A stretch of 64,000 nucleotides of DNA from Alloacidobacterium sp035547425 (GCA_035547425.1 DASZUU010000008.1:1-64000), one strand, 5' to 3'; positions 1-10,100 are shown, numbered from the stretch's first letter. Notes: a model not told the origin generated them from the letters alone. Translations and numbers: made by a program.

Positions 1-1091
1 GGCGAGAGCCCTTTGCGGATACGCTGCGCGTTGATGCGCGAAGCCATTTCGCCATGCAGGAGCAGGTCGGGATCGTCTACATCGAGAAGATGCCTCGGGG
101 CGGGCAGACGCTCGGCGGCGGCGATGAGTTCGAGTATGGAGTGGCCGGGGCTGAGATGGTCGAGGCATTGCCTGAGCAGCCACATGCCGTTTACGTTTTT
201 GTGGAAGCAGACGCCATTGCCGGCTGCTCCGAAGTTGGTGAAGCCCGCGTGGAAGGCTTGCGGCGTGCAGATGGAGTGATCGAGCAGCATGCCGACGAGT
301 GACCAGGTGCCGGAGCTTATGTATGCCCAGTCATCGCCGTGGAGCGGGATTCCGGCAACGGCGGATGCGGTGTCGTGACAGCAGGGGGCGATGAGCGCAG
401 TGTTTTTGAAGGCGCTTGCTTCGGATAAGGGTCCGCTGAGCCGGCCGATTTTTGCGCTGGTGTGTTCGATAACAGGTGCGGCGGCTGCGTCGAGGCCGCA
501 GGGGGTGAGAATCTCCTTATTCCATGATGGTGTTTTGGCATCGACGAGGCCGGTGTGGGTGGCGTTGGTGAACTCGGCGATGCGCTTGCCGCCGAGACGC
601 ATGAGGATGTACTCGGGCAGATTGATCCACGGAGCATGGGAAGGTATGCCTGCGAGATTGTCGGCTACAAGCTGATACAGCGTGTTGATGCGCAGAGGCT
701 GTACGCCGCTGAGCGTAAACAGCTCTTCGCGGGAGATGCGCTTTTCTACTTCGGCTTCGGCGGCTTCGGTGCGGGGATCGCGGTAGCAATGAGGAAGCGC
801 GAGCGGCGTGCCGTCCTCTTTGAGGCGGACGTAATCGACGGCCCAGCCATCGACTCCAATGGAGGCGATGGGCCTGGTTGCGGTGGAGGCGCATTGGCGC
901 AGAGCGGTTTCAAGTTCGCTGCAGATGTGGTCGAGGGGCCAGTGAAGCGAATTGTTTTGCGCGATGGGCGCGTTGCTGAAGCGATGCACCAGGGAGATGA
1001 TCGGCTTCCGGTTTTCCCAGGTGAGCAGCGAGATGCGGCAGCTTTCTGCGCCCAGATCGATGGCTACTGCTGAAGGGAGTTCGCCGCTCAT
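1..1091 (-). CDS. rhaB: Rhamnulokinase, C-terminus cut by window edge
   Basis: Phosphorylates L-rhamnulose to L-rhamnulose 1-phosphate in the cytoplasm. Reading the minus strand from ATG at 1091 gives an open frame of about 363 codons to the window edge, against roughly 480-490 for full-length family members, so the C-terminus is missing. It begins with the FGGY-kinase phosphate-1 motif (AIDLGAESCRISL, near residue 9), then GVDGWAVDYV near residue 80 and the ISSGTWSLVG segment near residue 265, typical of rhamnulokinases. It lies 14 nt after the rhaEW stop in the same operon, so co-transcription is expected. Family assignment is firm; specificity for rhamnulose is supported by the isomerase and aldolase next to it. 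Confidence 0.92.
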   Translation of the reverse strand, partial: MSGELPSAVAIDLGAESCRISLLTWENRKPIISLVHRFSNAPIAQNNSLHWPLDHICSELETALRQCASTATRPIASIGVDGWAVDYVRLKEDGTPLALPHCYRDPRTEAAEAEVEKRISREELFTLSGVQPLRINTLYQLVADNLAGIPSHAPWINLPEYILMRLGGKRIAEFTNATHTGLVDAKTPSWNKEILTPCGLDAAAAPVIEHTSAKIGRLSGPLSEASAFKNTALIAPCCHDTASAVAGIPLHGDDWAYISSGTWSLVGMLLDHSICTPQAFHAGFTNFGAAGNGVCFHKNVNGMWLLRQCLDHLSPGHSILELIAAAERLPAPRHLLDVDDPDLLLHGEMASRINAQRIRKGLS

Positions 1092-1105
1092 TCTTATGGA
1101 TGTCC

Positions 1106-3331
1106 TTAGCGCAGGAAGGCGTCGGTCAGGCCGCCATCGACGGGGATCATGTGCCCGGTGGTGCAGGGCGCTTTCGGTCCGGCGAGAAAGAGAATTGCTT
1201 CTGCGCAGATGCGGGGATCGATGGGCTGATGCGTGAGCGTGCGCCTGGCGTAGAAGCGGGCGAGGAGCGTGCGCAGATCATCGTCGCTGGAATCTGCGTC
1301 GAAGGGGATCTCATATTTTTTGAGCGAAGCGATGACGCGGTCGCGCGGAAACATGGTCGAGCCTTTGACGACGGTAGCCGGGCTGATACCGTTGACGCGG
1401 ATGAGCGGCGCTTGCGAGACAGCCAGTTCGCGGACGAGATGACTGAGCGCGGCCTTGCTGACGTCATAGGCTTCGCTACCTTTTTTGGGCACGACGGCGT
1501 TGGCGGAGCTGGTGAGGACGATGTTGGTTGAGAGATTCTGATCGCGGAGGAGCTTGCCGATTTCTTCGACGAGCAAATAGTTGGCGGTGACGTTGACTTC
1601 GAGCGTGAGCGCCCATTGCGCGTCGGAGATGACTCCATCCGGCGATGACGGGAAAAGCGCAGCGGTGTTGACGAGGATGTCGATGCCGCCGAAGGCTTCG
1701 ACGGCTGCATGCATGGCGGCGCGGATGGAGTCGCGGCTGCGGATATCGACCGCGACGGAGACGGCTGCTTCTTTGCCGGCGATGGCTTTTGCTTCTTCGG
1801 CGACGCGCTGTGCGCCTGCCTCATCGCGATCGGCCACGATGACATGGGCGCCGCGCTCGGCTGCTAGCAGAACGACTTCACGACCAATGCCGCTGCCTCC
1901 GCCGACGATGAGAGCGATCTGGCGGCTCAGTTCTTTTTCGGGTGGCTGGCGGCGAATCTTGGCTTCTTCGAGCTTCCAGTATTCGATGCGGAAGGCTTCG
2001 GATGCGGGAAGCGCGACGTAGTTGTCTTCGATTTTGAAGTCGCCCGCGAGAGAAGCCGAGCCGCATTGCGGCACAGGGCCGGAAATCTTTCCAGCTTCGA
2101 GAGCGGCTGCGCCTTTCATAACGTGGATGGCGTTCACATAAAACTCGCCGGTGACGCGGGATTCGGGCTTGTTCTTGCCGAAGCTGAACATGCCGACGCC
2201 GGGGATGAGGACGACGGTGGGATTTGGGTCGCGCATGGCAGGCGAGGACGGCTCGCGATGCGATTCGTAATAAGAGGCGTAGTCGGCGCGGTACTTTTCG
2301 AGGCCGGCTTCGATTTGCTGCTTCAGCGCATCGATGCCGCTTTCCGGGTTCCAATCGACGAAGAGCGGACGAATCTTAGTGCGGATGAAGTGGTCGGGGC
2401 AGCTTGTACCGAGATAGGCGAGCCTGGCGGCATTGGCGGAGTTCACAAATTCGAGCACTTCGGGCAGATCGTTGTAGCTGCCGATGAGACGCTTCTGCTG
2501 CGAGACGCGTCCGCGCAGGAAGGGAAGAATGTCGAGGGCGATGTCTTTGCGGGCGTCGAGGGCTTTGCGTTTTGCGCCGCCGAAGATGCTCGAGCCTTTT
2601 TGCGCGATGTGCTTCTCGATGAAGTCGGTCAGCTCGTCGATGATGGTGATGGTGTTGCGGTAGCACTCGCGCTGCGTGCCGCCCCAAGTGAAGAGGCCGT
2701 GGCCGCCGAGGATAATACCGTCGCAGGCGGGGTTTGCTTCGACGGCGCGCTTGAGCATCATGCCCAATTCAAAGCCGGGGCGCTGCCAGGGGAGCCATAC
2801 GAGGTTGTGTCTATAGCTGCGATTGAATTCTTCCATCTTGTCGCGGCCGTTTGCGGCGGCAGCTAAAGCGATGGCGCAGTCGGGATGAAGATGGTCGACG
2901 TGGGGGAAGGGCAGGAAGCCGTGGAGCGGCGTGTCGATGGAAGCGGCGACAGGATTGATGCCAAAGGTGCAGAGCGGGTAGTAATCCACCATTTCATCTT
3001 CGTGTTCCGCGCCTTTGTAGATGGTTTCGAGGGCAAGAAGCTTATCTACATATAATGTCGCGAAACCGCCGCGCTTGATGCTGCCGAGATCGCCGCCGCT
3101 GCCTTTGACCCAGAGCACTTTGCGGTCTTTGCCATCGAGCGGATCGGAGGCCGTAATTTTGGAGCTGGTGTTGCCGCCGCCGAAGTTGGTGATGCGAAGG
3201 TCAGAGCCGAGCAGGTTCGAGCGATAGCGGAGCAGCTCGGGCTCATCCATTTGCGATATTTCGCTGTCATTCCAGCGGTCTTCCAGGTATTTCAGGCTTG
3301 TTTTTTTGTCGGTGGCAGTGATCGATGGCAT
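1106..3331 (-). CDS. rhaEW: Bifunctional rhamnulose-1-phosphate aldolase / lactaldehyde dehydrogenase
   Basis: Splits L-rhamnulose 1-phosphate into dihydroxyacetone phosphate and L-lactaldehyde, then oxidises the aldehyde with NAD. The N-terminal part (about residues 1-430) is a class II aldolase/adducin domain; HVDHLHPDCAIALA and ILGGHGLFTWG mark its metal/substrate region. The C-terminal part (about 480-741) is a short-chain dehydrogenase with the nucleotide motif VGGGSGIG and the catalytic YDVSK. The frame is open 18 codons further upstream, but ATG at 3331 is preferred because a GGAG lies 9 nt before it. Length 741 aa suits the fused family. It sits between rhaI and rhaB. The fusion is a known bacterial alternative to separate RhaD and aldehyde dehydrogenase. 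Confidence 0.93.
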   Translation of the reverse strand: MPSITATDKKTSLKYLEDRWNDSEISQMDEPELLRYRSNLLGSDLRITNFGGGNTSSKITASDPLDGKDRKVLWVKGSGGDLGSIKRGGFATLYVDKLLALETIYKGAEHEDEMVDYYPLCTFGINPVAASIDTPLHGFLPFPHVDHLHPDCAIALAAAANGRDKMEEFNRSYRHNLVWLPWQRPGFELGMMLKRAVEANPACDGIILGGHGLFTWGGTQRECYRNTITIIDELTDFIEKHIAQKGSSIFGGAKRKALDARKDIALDILPFLRGRVSQQKRLIGSYNDLPEVLEFVNSANAARLAYLGTSCPDHFIRTKIRPLFVDWNPESGIDALKQQIEAGLEKYRADYASYYESHREPSSPAMRDPNPTVVLIPGVGMFSFGKNKPESRVTGEFYVNAIHVMKGAAALEAGKISGPVPQCGSASLAGDFKIEDNYVALPASEAFRIEYWKLEEAKIRRQPPEKELSRQIALIVGGGSGIGREVVLLAAERGAHVIVADRDEAGAQRVAEEAKAIAGKEAAVSVAVDIRSRDSIRAAMHAAVEAFGGIDILVNTAALFPSSPDGVISDAQWALTLEVNVTANYLLVEEIGKLLRDQNLSTNIVLTSSANAVVPKKGSEAYDVSKAALSHLVRELAVSQAPLIRVNGISPATVVKGSTMFPRDRVIASLKKYEIPFDADSSDDDLRTLLARFYARRTLTHQPIDPRICAEAILFLAGPKAPCTTGHMIPVDGGLTDAFLR

Positions 3332-3418
3332 GGGATTCTGCTCCAGTTCTGTATCCGGGCTTGATGCGTTAAGGGGAAACGGCAATATCGATTATAAAAC
3401 TATTTCCAATACGAAATA

Positions 3419-4609
3419 TCATGCATAGCTGACGGATAGGGACTGATTCCGATCCTTCCGCTCGCGCTCAATTTTTTCGAGATACCCGCTCTCGCGCAGC
3501 GCCTTGAGCGGATCGGCGGGCAGGCCGTGTCGTTTCCGCCACTCTTCTAGTATGGGGCGCACATCGCTCCAGAAGGCTTCGCGCAGGCACTCTTCGGCGG
3601 CCACGGTGTCGGTTGCCGCTTGCAGCTCGGCGAGGCGCTCCCGGTCTACGAGAAGCGCTTTGGCAAATAGCTCCTGCGCGGCGACGACGGTTTGCACCAT
3701 GGCCTCGATTTTAGGCTTGATGTTGTGGCTTTGATCGATCATGTACGCCACGCTGTGGGCGAAGCGGTTGTCGCGCTCGTTGAGGATTTCGTGAAAGATA
3801 CGGAATATCTGATAGGGGTCGATGGAGCCGATGGTAAGGTCATCGTCGGCGTAACGGCGATCGTTGAAGTGGAAGCCGCCGAGCAGGCGAAGATGCAGCA
3901 GCCAGGCTACGATCTGCTCGATGTTTTGCGATTGATAATGATGGCCGGTGTCGACCAGCACAAATGCTTTTGGGCCGGAGATGCGCGCCAGCGATGCGGC
4001 CATGCCCCAGTCGGCGAAATCGGTAAAGTAGAAGGCCGGCTCGAAGGGCTTGTACTCGATGAGCATGCGCTGGTGTCCGTCTAATGCCGCGTGCGTAGCC
4101 TGCATGGCTTCTTCGGCCCAGGCTATGCGGTTGCGAATGCTTTGCGCGCCGGGATAATTCGAACCGTCGGCGATCCAGAGAGAGAGGTCCTGCGAGCCGA
4201 GTGCTTTGGCGATGTTGGCAGAGTCGACGAGATGATCGATGGCGCGGCGGCGAATGCCGGGATCGGGATTGCAGATGGAGCCGAATTTGTATTCCTGGTC
4301 CTGAAAGAGATTGGGATTGATGGAGCCGGGGCGCACTCCGTAGCGCTCGGCGAGACGGCTGACTTCTGGGGCATCTTCGATGCCTTCGGGTAGGTCCCAC
4401 AGAACATGGAGGGCCATGCTGGGAGTGGCGCCGGTGAGAGCTCGGACCTGCGCGGCATCGGCGAATTTTTCTTCCAGTGTTCCGGCTGCTCCCGGCTGAA
4501 GAAACTTGCCGAAGCGGGTGCCGGTATTGGCAAAGCCCCAGGAGGGGAGCTCAATAGAAAACTGGTCGACCTGGGCCATGACCATTTCAAAACGATCATC
4601 GATGTGCAT
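3419..4609 (-). CDS. rhaI: L-rhamnose isomerase (RhaI type)
   Basis: Converts L-rhamnose to L-rhamnulose, the first step of the pathway encoded by the next two genes. The 396-aa protein is a TIM-barrel sugar isomerase; metal-site segments visible are MLIEYKPFEPAFYF, FVLVDTGHHYQSQNIE and GGFHFNDRRYADDDLTIGS, matching the rhamnose catabolism isomerase group rather than E. coli RhaA. The ATG at 4609 has GGGAAGG about 5 nt upstream. It is the first gene of the rhaI-rhaEW-rhaB order; the 87-nt gap to rhaEW shows no terminator. No rhamnose transporter or regulator gene is present in the window. The broader family also includes other aldose-ketose isomerases, but context makes rhamnose by far the likeliest substrate. 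Confidence 0.9.
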   Translation of the reverse strand: MHIDDRFEMVMAQVDQFSIELPSWGFANTGTRFGKFLQPGAAGTLEEKFADAAQVRALTGATPSMALHVLWDLPEGIEDAPEVSRLAERYGVRPGSINPNLFQDQEYKFGSICNPDPGIRRRAIDHLVDSANIAKALGSQDLSLWIADGSNYPGAQSIRNRIAWAEEAMQATHAALDGHQRMLIEYKPFEPAFYFTDFADWGMAASLARISGPKAFVLVDTGHHYQSQNIEQIVAWLLHLRLLGGFHFNDRRYADDDLTIGSIDPYQIFRIFHEILNERDNRFAHSVAYMIDQSHNIKPKIEAMVQTVVAAQELFAKALLVDRERLAELQAATDTVAAEECLREAFWSDVRPILEEWRKRHGLPADPLKALRESGYLEKIERERKDRNQSLSVSYA

Positions 4610-4670
4610 TGTCGCCTTCCCGGAACGAGACTTTTGCGATGACAGCCGACAAAATATTTCGCGCTGCTTT

Positions 4671-4693
4671 TTTCAATAGGAATTCTATTTCAA
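4671..4693. promoter_or_regulatory. Candidate operator upstream of the rha operon
   Basis: About 65-80 nt before rhaI lies AATAG-gaatt-CTATT (4675-4689), a perfect 5-bp inverted repeat. On the minus strand it is flanked by TTGAAA on both sides. A second palindrome, ACGATATCGT (4764-4773), lies about 155 nt before rhaI. No strong -35/-10 pair could be fixed. The operator role is inference from symmetry and position only. Confidence 0.3.
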
Positions 4694-4782
4694 ATCTGTA
4701 TTTGCCGGAAAAGTTTTCGTCGCTGAGATGGATGGAAATCGCAGCCGCCCGGGGAGCGGGGGAACGATATCGTATTTCTCTT

Positions 4783-5919
4783 TTACTCCTGACTGGTATC
4801 GGTTGTTGCCGGCCCTTTTTTATCTTTGAGTTTTTGCAGTAACGTGAGGGCGCGTTGGGCATCCTGCGGGCGATGAAGACGCTGATAGAGGCGTGCCAGA
4901 TGGAAATAGGCTCCTTGCTGGATAAAGTCGGAAGGATGGTCGGCGAGGCTTTTTTCCAGCCAGGGGACGGCTTCTTCGTCACGATTTGTCTTTGCGAGGG
5001 CGAGCCCCAGGTAAAAGTAGCCTGCTGATGGATGTTGCAGGAGGGGCACGGCTTTTTGCAGAAGGGGAATTGCCTCTTCGGGATTTGCATGCTCGACATT
5101 GAGGCGTCCTAAATTGTAGAGCGCCACGGGATTGTTCGGGCTCAGCTTCAGCTCCTGCTGATAGGCCTCTGCCGCTTTCGGGAATTGGCTGATCTTTTGA
5201 TACTCGGCGCCGAGAGCCTCGTAGAGATCGGCGTTGTTTGGTTGTTTGGCGATGGCAGCTTCGTATTCGCGGATAGCGTCTTCGGGCTTGCCCATGTCGG
5301 AAAAGCTCTGGCCCAGCGCGCGGTGGACGTGCCAGGAATCGGGGTCGAGCTCGCGCATGCGGGCATAGCTTTGGCTTGCTACCAGGCTGTGGGCGCGGGC
5401 GCGGTAGTCGAGCACATCGATATCGCTGGGAGAAAGCTGGGCTGCCTGATCGAGCGGCGCGGTAGCAGCTTCGGGATTACCGGCGGCAAGCTCCACGATG
5501 CCCAGCCAGGTGAGCGCTTCGGTATTTTTGGGATTTTGCGCGATCTCCCGTTTCAGGGCTGCGATGGCTGCATCGAGATGGTTGCGCTGATATTCGGCGA
5601 TACCGAGAAAGAGGTGAGCGCCGGGCGCGGAAGGATCGAGCTCGACGGCGCGACTCAGCGATTTCGCTGCCTCTTCAGGCTTGCCTTCGCGCAGAAGCGC
5701 AAGCCCGAGATCGAGATGTGCCGGAGCAAATTGCGGAGAGGCTGCAATGGCCTGGCGGAAATCCTTTTCTGCTTCGGCGGCATTTCCCTCGTGCATGGCT
5801 GCCGCGCCGCTGCGCATGGCCTGGAGGGTTTGCTCGTCTTGCGCGGCGAGAGAGGAGGCTGCCAGGAAAGCGGCTGCAAGAATCAGCGAGCCGGTCAGGT
5901 CTGAATGGAAGCGCTTCAC
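4783..5919 (-). CDS. Secreted tetratricopeptide repeat protein
   Basis: A 378-aa protein with an N-terminal signal peptide (MKRFHSDLTG followed by a hydrophobic stretch ending ASSLAAQ, cleavage near residue 26). After that it is tandem TPR units with the usual pattern (A-P-A-H-L-D-L-G-L-A, L-Y-N-L-G-R-L-N), about nine or ten repeats, ending in a charged tail. It is probably a periplasmic scaffold; no catalytic motif is visible. The start is a GTG at 5919 with no clear Shine-Dalgarno; the next in-frame ATG would remove the signal peptide, so GTG is kept. It is divergent from another TPR gene only 23 nt away, so promoters must overlap coding sequence or the starts need revision. Function unknown. 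Confidence 0.8.
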   Translation of the reverse strand: MKRFHSDLTGSLILAAAFLAASSLAAQDEQTLQAMRSGAAAMHEGNAAEAEKDFRQAIAASPQFAPAHLDLGLALLREGKPEEAAKSLSRAVELDPSAPGAHLFLGIAEYQRNHLDAAIAALKREIAQNPKNTEALTWLGIVELAAGNPEAATAPLDQAAQLSPSDIDVLDYRARAHSLVASQSYARMRELDPDSWHVHRALGQSFSDMGKPEDAIREYEAAIAKQPNNADLYEALGAEYQKISQFPKAAEAYQQELKLSPNNPVALYNLGRLNVEHANPEEAIPLLQKAVPLLQHPSAGYFYLGLALAKTNRDEEAVPWLEKSLADHPSDFIQQGAYFHLARLYQRLHRPQDAQRALTLLQKLKDKKGPATTDTSQE

Positions 5920-5942
5920 TTAGTCATAATATGGGAAGACCC

Positions 5943-6899
5943 ATGCTTTCGCTCCTTCCAATTCGCCGATTCCCGGGTGTTGCGATTTTTCTGCTGCTCC
6001 TTTTTGGGGGAGGAGGCTTTGCCGGAGCGCAAACGGGAGCGCCTGCCGATGCGCAGAGCGCGCAAATGGACTCCTACGAGGCGGCTTTGAAGGCAAATCC
6101 GAAGGATGCGGCGGCGCGAAAAGGCGAAGTCGATACTGCTATTCAGGAGGCATTAGCTGCGCGCCGATCGGGCAATAACGAATTGGCTTTGGCATTTTTG
6201 CTGCGCGGGAAATATTGGGTCCCTGATGACCCTGATCTGCTGCTCGATACCGGCGTTCAGGAAGAATCGATGAAGCTGGCGCATGACGCGGATGCGACTT
6301 TGGCGGAGGCGCAGCGACTGCGGCCTGGAGACCTGAAGACGCTGTATGCGATTGCGCGGGTGAAGATGGATCTGAGCCAGACAGAGGCTTCCGAGGCAGC
6401 ATGGAAAGCGTATCTTTCGCAACGTCCCGAGGATGCTTCCGCGCACTATGGGTATGGCCTGCTATTGCAGATGCTGCAGCGCCGCGATGAGGCAAAGGCG
6501 CAGTTCCAGAAATCGGTGGAGCTGATGCCGCGACAGGCAGAGTCGTACTATCGCCTGGGAGAAATCGCGCGCGAGGCTGGAGAATTGCAGCAGGCAGAGC
6601 AGTACTATAAGCAAGCCCTGGCGAATGATGCGAAGCATGCAGGGGCGCTTACGGGCTTAGCGATGATTGCCTATCGGCAGAAGCAATACGACGAGGCAGA
6701 GGGCTACCTGGAAGAGGCAGTGAAAGACGCGCCGAATTTCCAAACCGCCCGCTATTATCACGGTCTTACGTTGGCAAAGCTTGGGCGGAAAGATGAGTCG
6801 GAGAAGGAATTGGCGATTTCCGTGCAACTGGCGGATGCAGCGAATGCGCGCAAGGATGAAGGGCGCAGGCTGGCGACGACTCCATATCGTCCGCAGTGA
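5943..6899 (+). CDS. Secreted tetratricopeptide repeat protein
   Basis: A 318-aa protein starting MLSLLPIRRF with a hydrophobic signal segment (VAIFLLLLFGGGGFAGAQ) and then about seven TPR units (for example SAHYGYGLLLQMLQRRDEA, SYYRLGEIAREAGELQQAE). Position 5943 is chosen because GGGAAG lies just upstream; an ATG at 5931 and a much longer upstream frame lack such a site. Probably periplasmic. It lies directly upstream of the receptor cluster on the same strand, but the 273-nt gap contains that cluster's own promoter, so it is probably a separate transcript. No enzymatic motif seen; role unknown, likely protein-protein contacts. Confidence 0.8.
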   Translation: MLSLLPIRRFPGVAIFLLLLFGGGGFAGAQTGAPADAQSAQMDSYEAALKANPKDAAARKGEVDTAIQEALAARRSGNNELALAFLLRGKYWVPDDPDLLLDTGVQEESMKLAHDADATLAEAQRLRPGDLKTLYAIARVKMDLSQTEASEAAWKAYLSQRPEDASAHYGYGLLLQMLQRRDEAKAQFQKSVELMPRQAESYYRLGEIAREAGELQQAEQYYKQALANDAKHAGALTGLAMIAYRQKQYDEAEGYLEEAVKDAPNFQTARYYHGLTLAKLGRKDESEKELAISVQLADAANARKDEGRRLATTPYRPQ

Positions 6900-6994
6900 T
6901 TATCAACAAACAAACGTTTTGCCTGGATGTTATCTCGTTTAGCACCGGAACGGGAACGGCTTAACTGAAATTCCGCCAACTATAAAAAATCCGC

Positions 6995-7024
6995 TTGACA
7001 GTCTTTTATCCCGCTCCCTATAGT
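6995..7024 (+). promoter_or_regulatory. Sigma-70 promoter of the TonB receptor cluster
   Basis: TTGACA at 6995-7000, an 18-nt spacer and TATAGT at 7019-7024 make a near-consensus sigma-70 promoter. Transcription would begin near 7031, about 140 nt before the receptor ATG. The first LacI-type box starts 4 nt after the predicted start, a classic repressor position. Confidence 0.75.
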
Positions 7025-7034
7025 TAGCGACTGT

Positions 7035-7082
7035 TGGAAACGATACCAACAATTCCAAGTAGATGCCGTGGTATCGTTTCCA
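7035..7082. promoter_or_regulatory. Twin LacI-family-type operator boxes
   Basis: TGGAAACGATACCA (7035-7048) and its exact reverse complement TGGTATCGTTTCCA (7069-7082) are separated by 20 nt, centres 34 nt apart. Each box is itself a near-palindrome of form TGGWAWCGWTWCCA with the central CG typical of LacI/GalR-family operators. They lie just downstream of the predicted transcription start. Repression by a LacI-family protein binding both boxes, released by a sugar, is the inference; no lacI-type gene is in the window. Confidence 0.65.
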
Positions 7083-7172
7083 GATTCAAGAGCCAATACA
7101 TTACCGGCCAGACGATGTGAAAATGCTGGGCCGGAGCTGGATTTACGCAGGTTTACTTTCAGGAGAGGTTTG

Positions 7173-10100
7173 ATGCGACGATTGATCCACGTCAGCAGGC
7201 GTATGCCTGTCTGTACCGTGATTGCCACGTTTGTCTTCCTTCTAGCGTTGTTCTCATCGGCAAAACTTCATGCCCAGGCGAATGCGGGTATTACAGGCAC
7301 GATTACAGATGCCAGTGGGGCGGTGGTTGCCGGCGCTAATGTCACCATCACAAATCAAAGCACAGGAGTGCAGAACCACACGGTAACGAGCTCGGCTGGA
7401 ACGTATGCAGTCACGGGCCTGATTCCGGGAATTTATTCGATAACGGTGGATGCGGCAGGCTTCAAAAAGAACGTGCAGAACGGCGTGCACGTCGAAGTCA
7501 GCACAATTGCCACAATTCCGGTTACGCTTTCCACCGGTTCGACATCGGAAACAGTGCAGGTAACCGCCAGCGCCATCGCTCTGAACACGACTGCTCCTCA
7601 GTTGGGGAGCACGATTGAACCGACCGTGGTGAAAGCACTTCCGGCTGAAGTTTCCGGACGCGGCAGACAGATCGATACGCTACAGTTCATGGTTCCGGGA
7701 ACGACCGGCAGTGCCTTCTCGCACCGCATCAGCGGCGGCGTCGACTTCGAACAGGAAATTGTTTATAACGGCGTGCCTGCTCCTCAGCCTGAGACGGAAG
7801 GTTACACGACGAACTTCAATCCGCCATACGAAATGGTGGATGAGTTCCGCGTGGAGCGCACTACGTTTGCCGCTCAGTTTGGATTGGGACAGGGCGTGCT
7901 GACCTACCAGATGGCTTCGGGCACGAACAAGTATCACGGCGATCTGTTTGAGATCAACCGTAACAGCTTCTTTGACTCGGTGGGCTTCTTCAACGGCAAG
8001 GACTGGGTGCCTTCAAATGTCCATAACACTCCGCCGACGGATCACGAAAACAACTACGGTTTCACCATCGGCGGGCCGATTTCGATTCCGAAGCTCTATG
8101 ATGGCCGCAACCGCACTTTCGGCCACTATAGCCAGGAATGGTATAAGCAGAACAATCTCAACACCAACTCGTCCACTGTGCCGACGGCGCTGGAAAAGAC
8201 CGGCGACTTCAGCGACTTTGTCGATAGCGACGGCCACATTATTCCTATCTACGACAATATTCCCGGCACTCCGGAATATGGGCAGCAGTTTTCCTACAAC
8301 GGCAAGCTGAACGTAATTCCGCCGAGCATGTTGAGCCCAACTTCGCAATCGCTGTTGCAATATCTACCTGATCCGGATCTTCCGGGCCTGGACAGCAACC
8401 GGAGCTACGCGCCCTTCGTCAATCCGCATATCCAGCATGTTTGGGGATTCACGGTTGACCAGGTGCTGACGCCAAAGCAGAACATCCATTACAGCCAATG
8501 GCGCAACAGCTTCAGCAACTACAGCTTCGATAACAATCCGTTCGTCATCGCTCCGAACCCGCTCAACAGTATGAAATATGAGCCGGCTCTGGGCAGCGGT
8601 TTCCTGCTTACCTACGACAACGCAATTACGCCGAACCTGGTAGCTACCGCGGGTTTTGGCTGGATTGGCGAGATCAACAACCAGTTCAACCAGACCCGGT
8701 ATAGCTTCCCCGCCATTCAGCAGGGAATCATCATGCCGTACATCACCTGGGACGGAAACCATTCACTGACCGATTGGGGCACGCAGGGCTCATGGCTGCA
8801 ATCGATCAACCGTAAGCTCGGTATTGCTATCGTCAACAATTATCTGTGGACGAAGGGACGGAACACTTTCAACATCGGTGGCGAGTTCCGCCGCTCCTAC
8901 CAGGATGACAACGAGGACCAGACAGAAGGCGGCCAGTTTGCCTTCAGTCAGAAGCAGACCTCCAATCCTGCCAACATCAACGATGGAGGCAGCGCCTTCG
9001 CCAGCTACATGCTGGGCATGCCTAACTCGGCAAACCGCAGCAATTCGCAAGAGTTGCGCCTGCGCAACCTTGATCTGTCACCTTATATTCAGGACGACAT
9101 CAAGCTTACTCGCAAATTGACTCTGAACGTCGGCCTGCGCTGGGACATTCAGGTTCCATTTACGGAAGTCAATAATCATGTTGTCTTCTTTGATCCTGAC
9201 AACACAGCGCCCAATCCCTTTGCCGGCAATATTCCCGGTATTGCCCAACAGCTCGGTACTTGCAGCAGCTGCGCCGGGTATAATCGCGCCGATATCCATT
9301 GGGGCCATGTCGGTCCACGCCTTGGATTTGCTTACCAGGTAAGCGACAAGACGGTGGTTCAGGCCGGCTTCGCGGTTGCCTTCCTGAATGGCGGCGCCTA
9401 TGAATATGGAACGAACAAGGTTGCAGTCAATTACGGCAACCTGCTGGTTGGTTCTTATACCCAAGGCCAGAGCGGCTCCCAGCAGTCCTCATTCGGCAGC
9501 TGGGATGTGAACACGATGCCGAATCCGCAGCCCACACCTTATAGCCAGGGCCTCGGTATCGGAACGCAGATCAATGCGTTCAGCAAGACGAAGGACGGAT
9601 TTGCTCCATACTCGCAACAGTGGAACGTCAACATACAGCATCAGGCTCCGTGGAATGTTTTCCTGACGGCTGCCTGGGTTGGTAACCGCGTGATCCATCT
9701 TCCCAGCAATCTGAATCGAATTAACCAGTTCGATCCGAAGTATCTGGCGCTTGGAAATGATCTGAATTTGAGCTTTGCAGATGGATCAGCGCAGGCAAAG
9801 GGATATGCATTGCCTTATCCCACGTTTGTGCAGGACTTTGGCGGATCGGCGACTGTTGCGCAATCGCTGGCTCCGTTCCCGCAGTATTCAAACATCATGA
9901 ATAACTTTGAAGGCTCGGGCACGACGTATTATGAGGGCCTTCAGGTGGAAGCGGAAAAGCGGTTCAGCAACGGATTGTCTTTCCTTGCCGGATGGACTTT
10001 GTCGCGGCTGTGGGATAACACCAGCAGCGGATTCACAAGCTTTACTGCGGGTGCTGTCAATAAATACAACCAGAAGCCTGAATGGGGCGTATCGACCTCC

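Noticed and set aside
555..1073. Plus-strand open frame opposite the rhamnulokinase
   Set aside because: The minus frame has clear FGGY-kinase motifs; the plus frame is a shadow of a GC-rich gene.
5718..5942. N-terminal extension of the plus-strand TPR protein
   Set aside because: It overlaps the divergent TPR gene and lacks a ribosome site; the signal peptide begins at 5943.
6912..6919. AAACGTTT as a third LacI-type box upstream of the receptor promoter
   Set aside because: It lacks the TGG/CCA flanks shared by the two downstream boxes and is common by chance.
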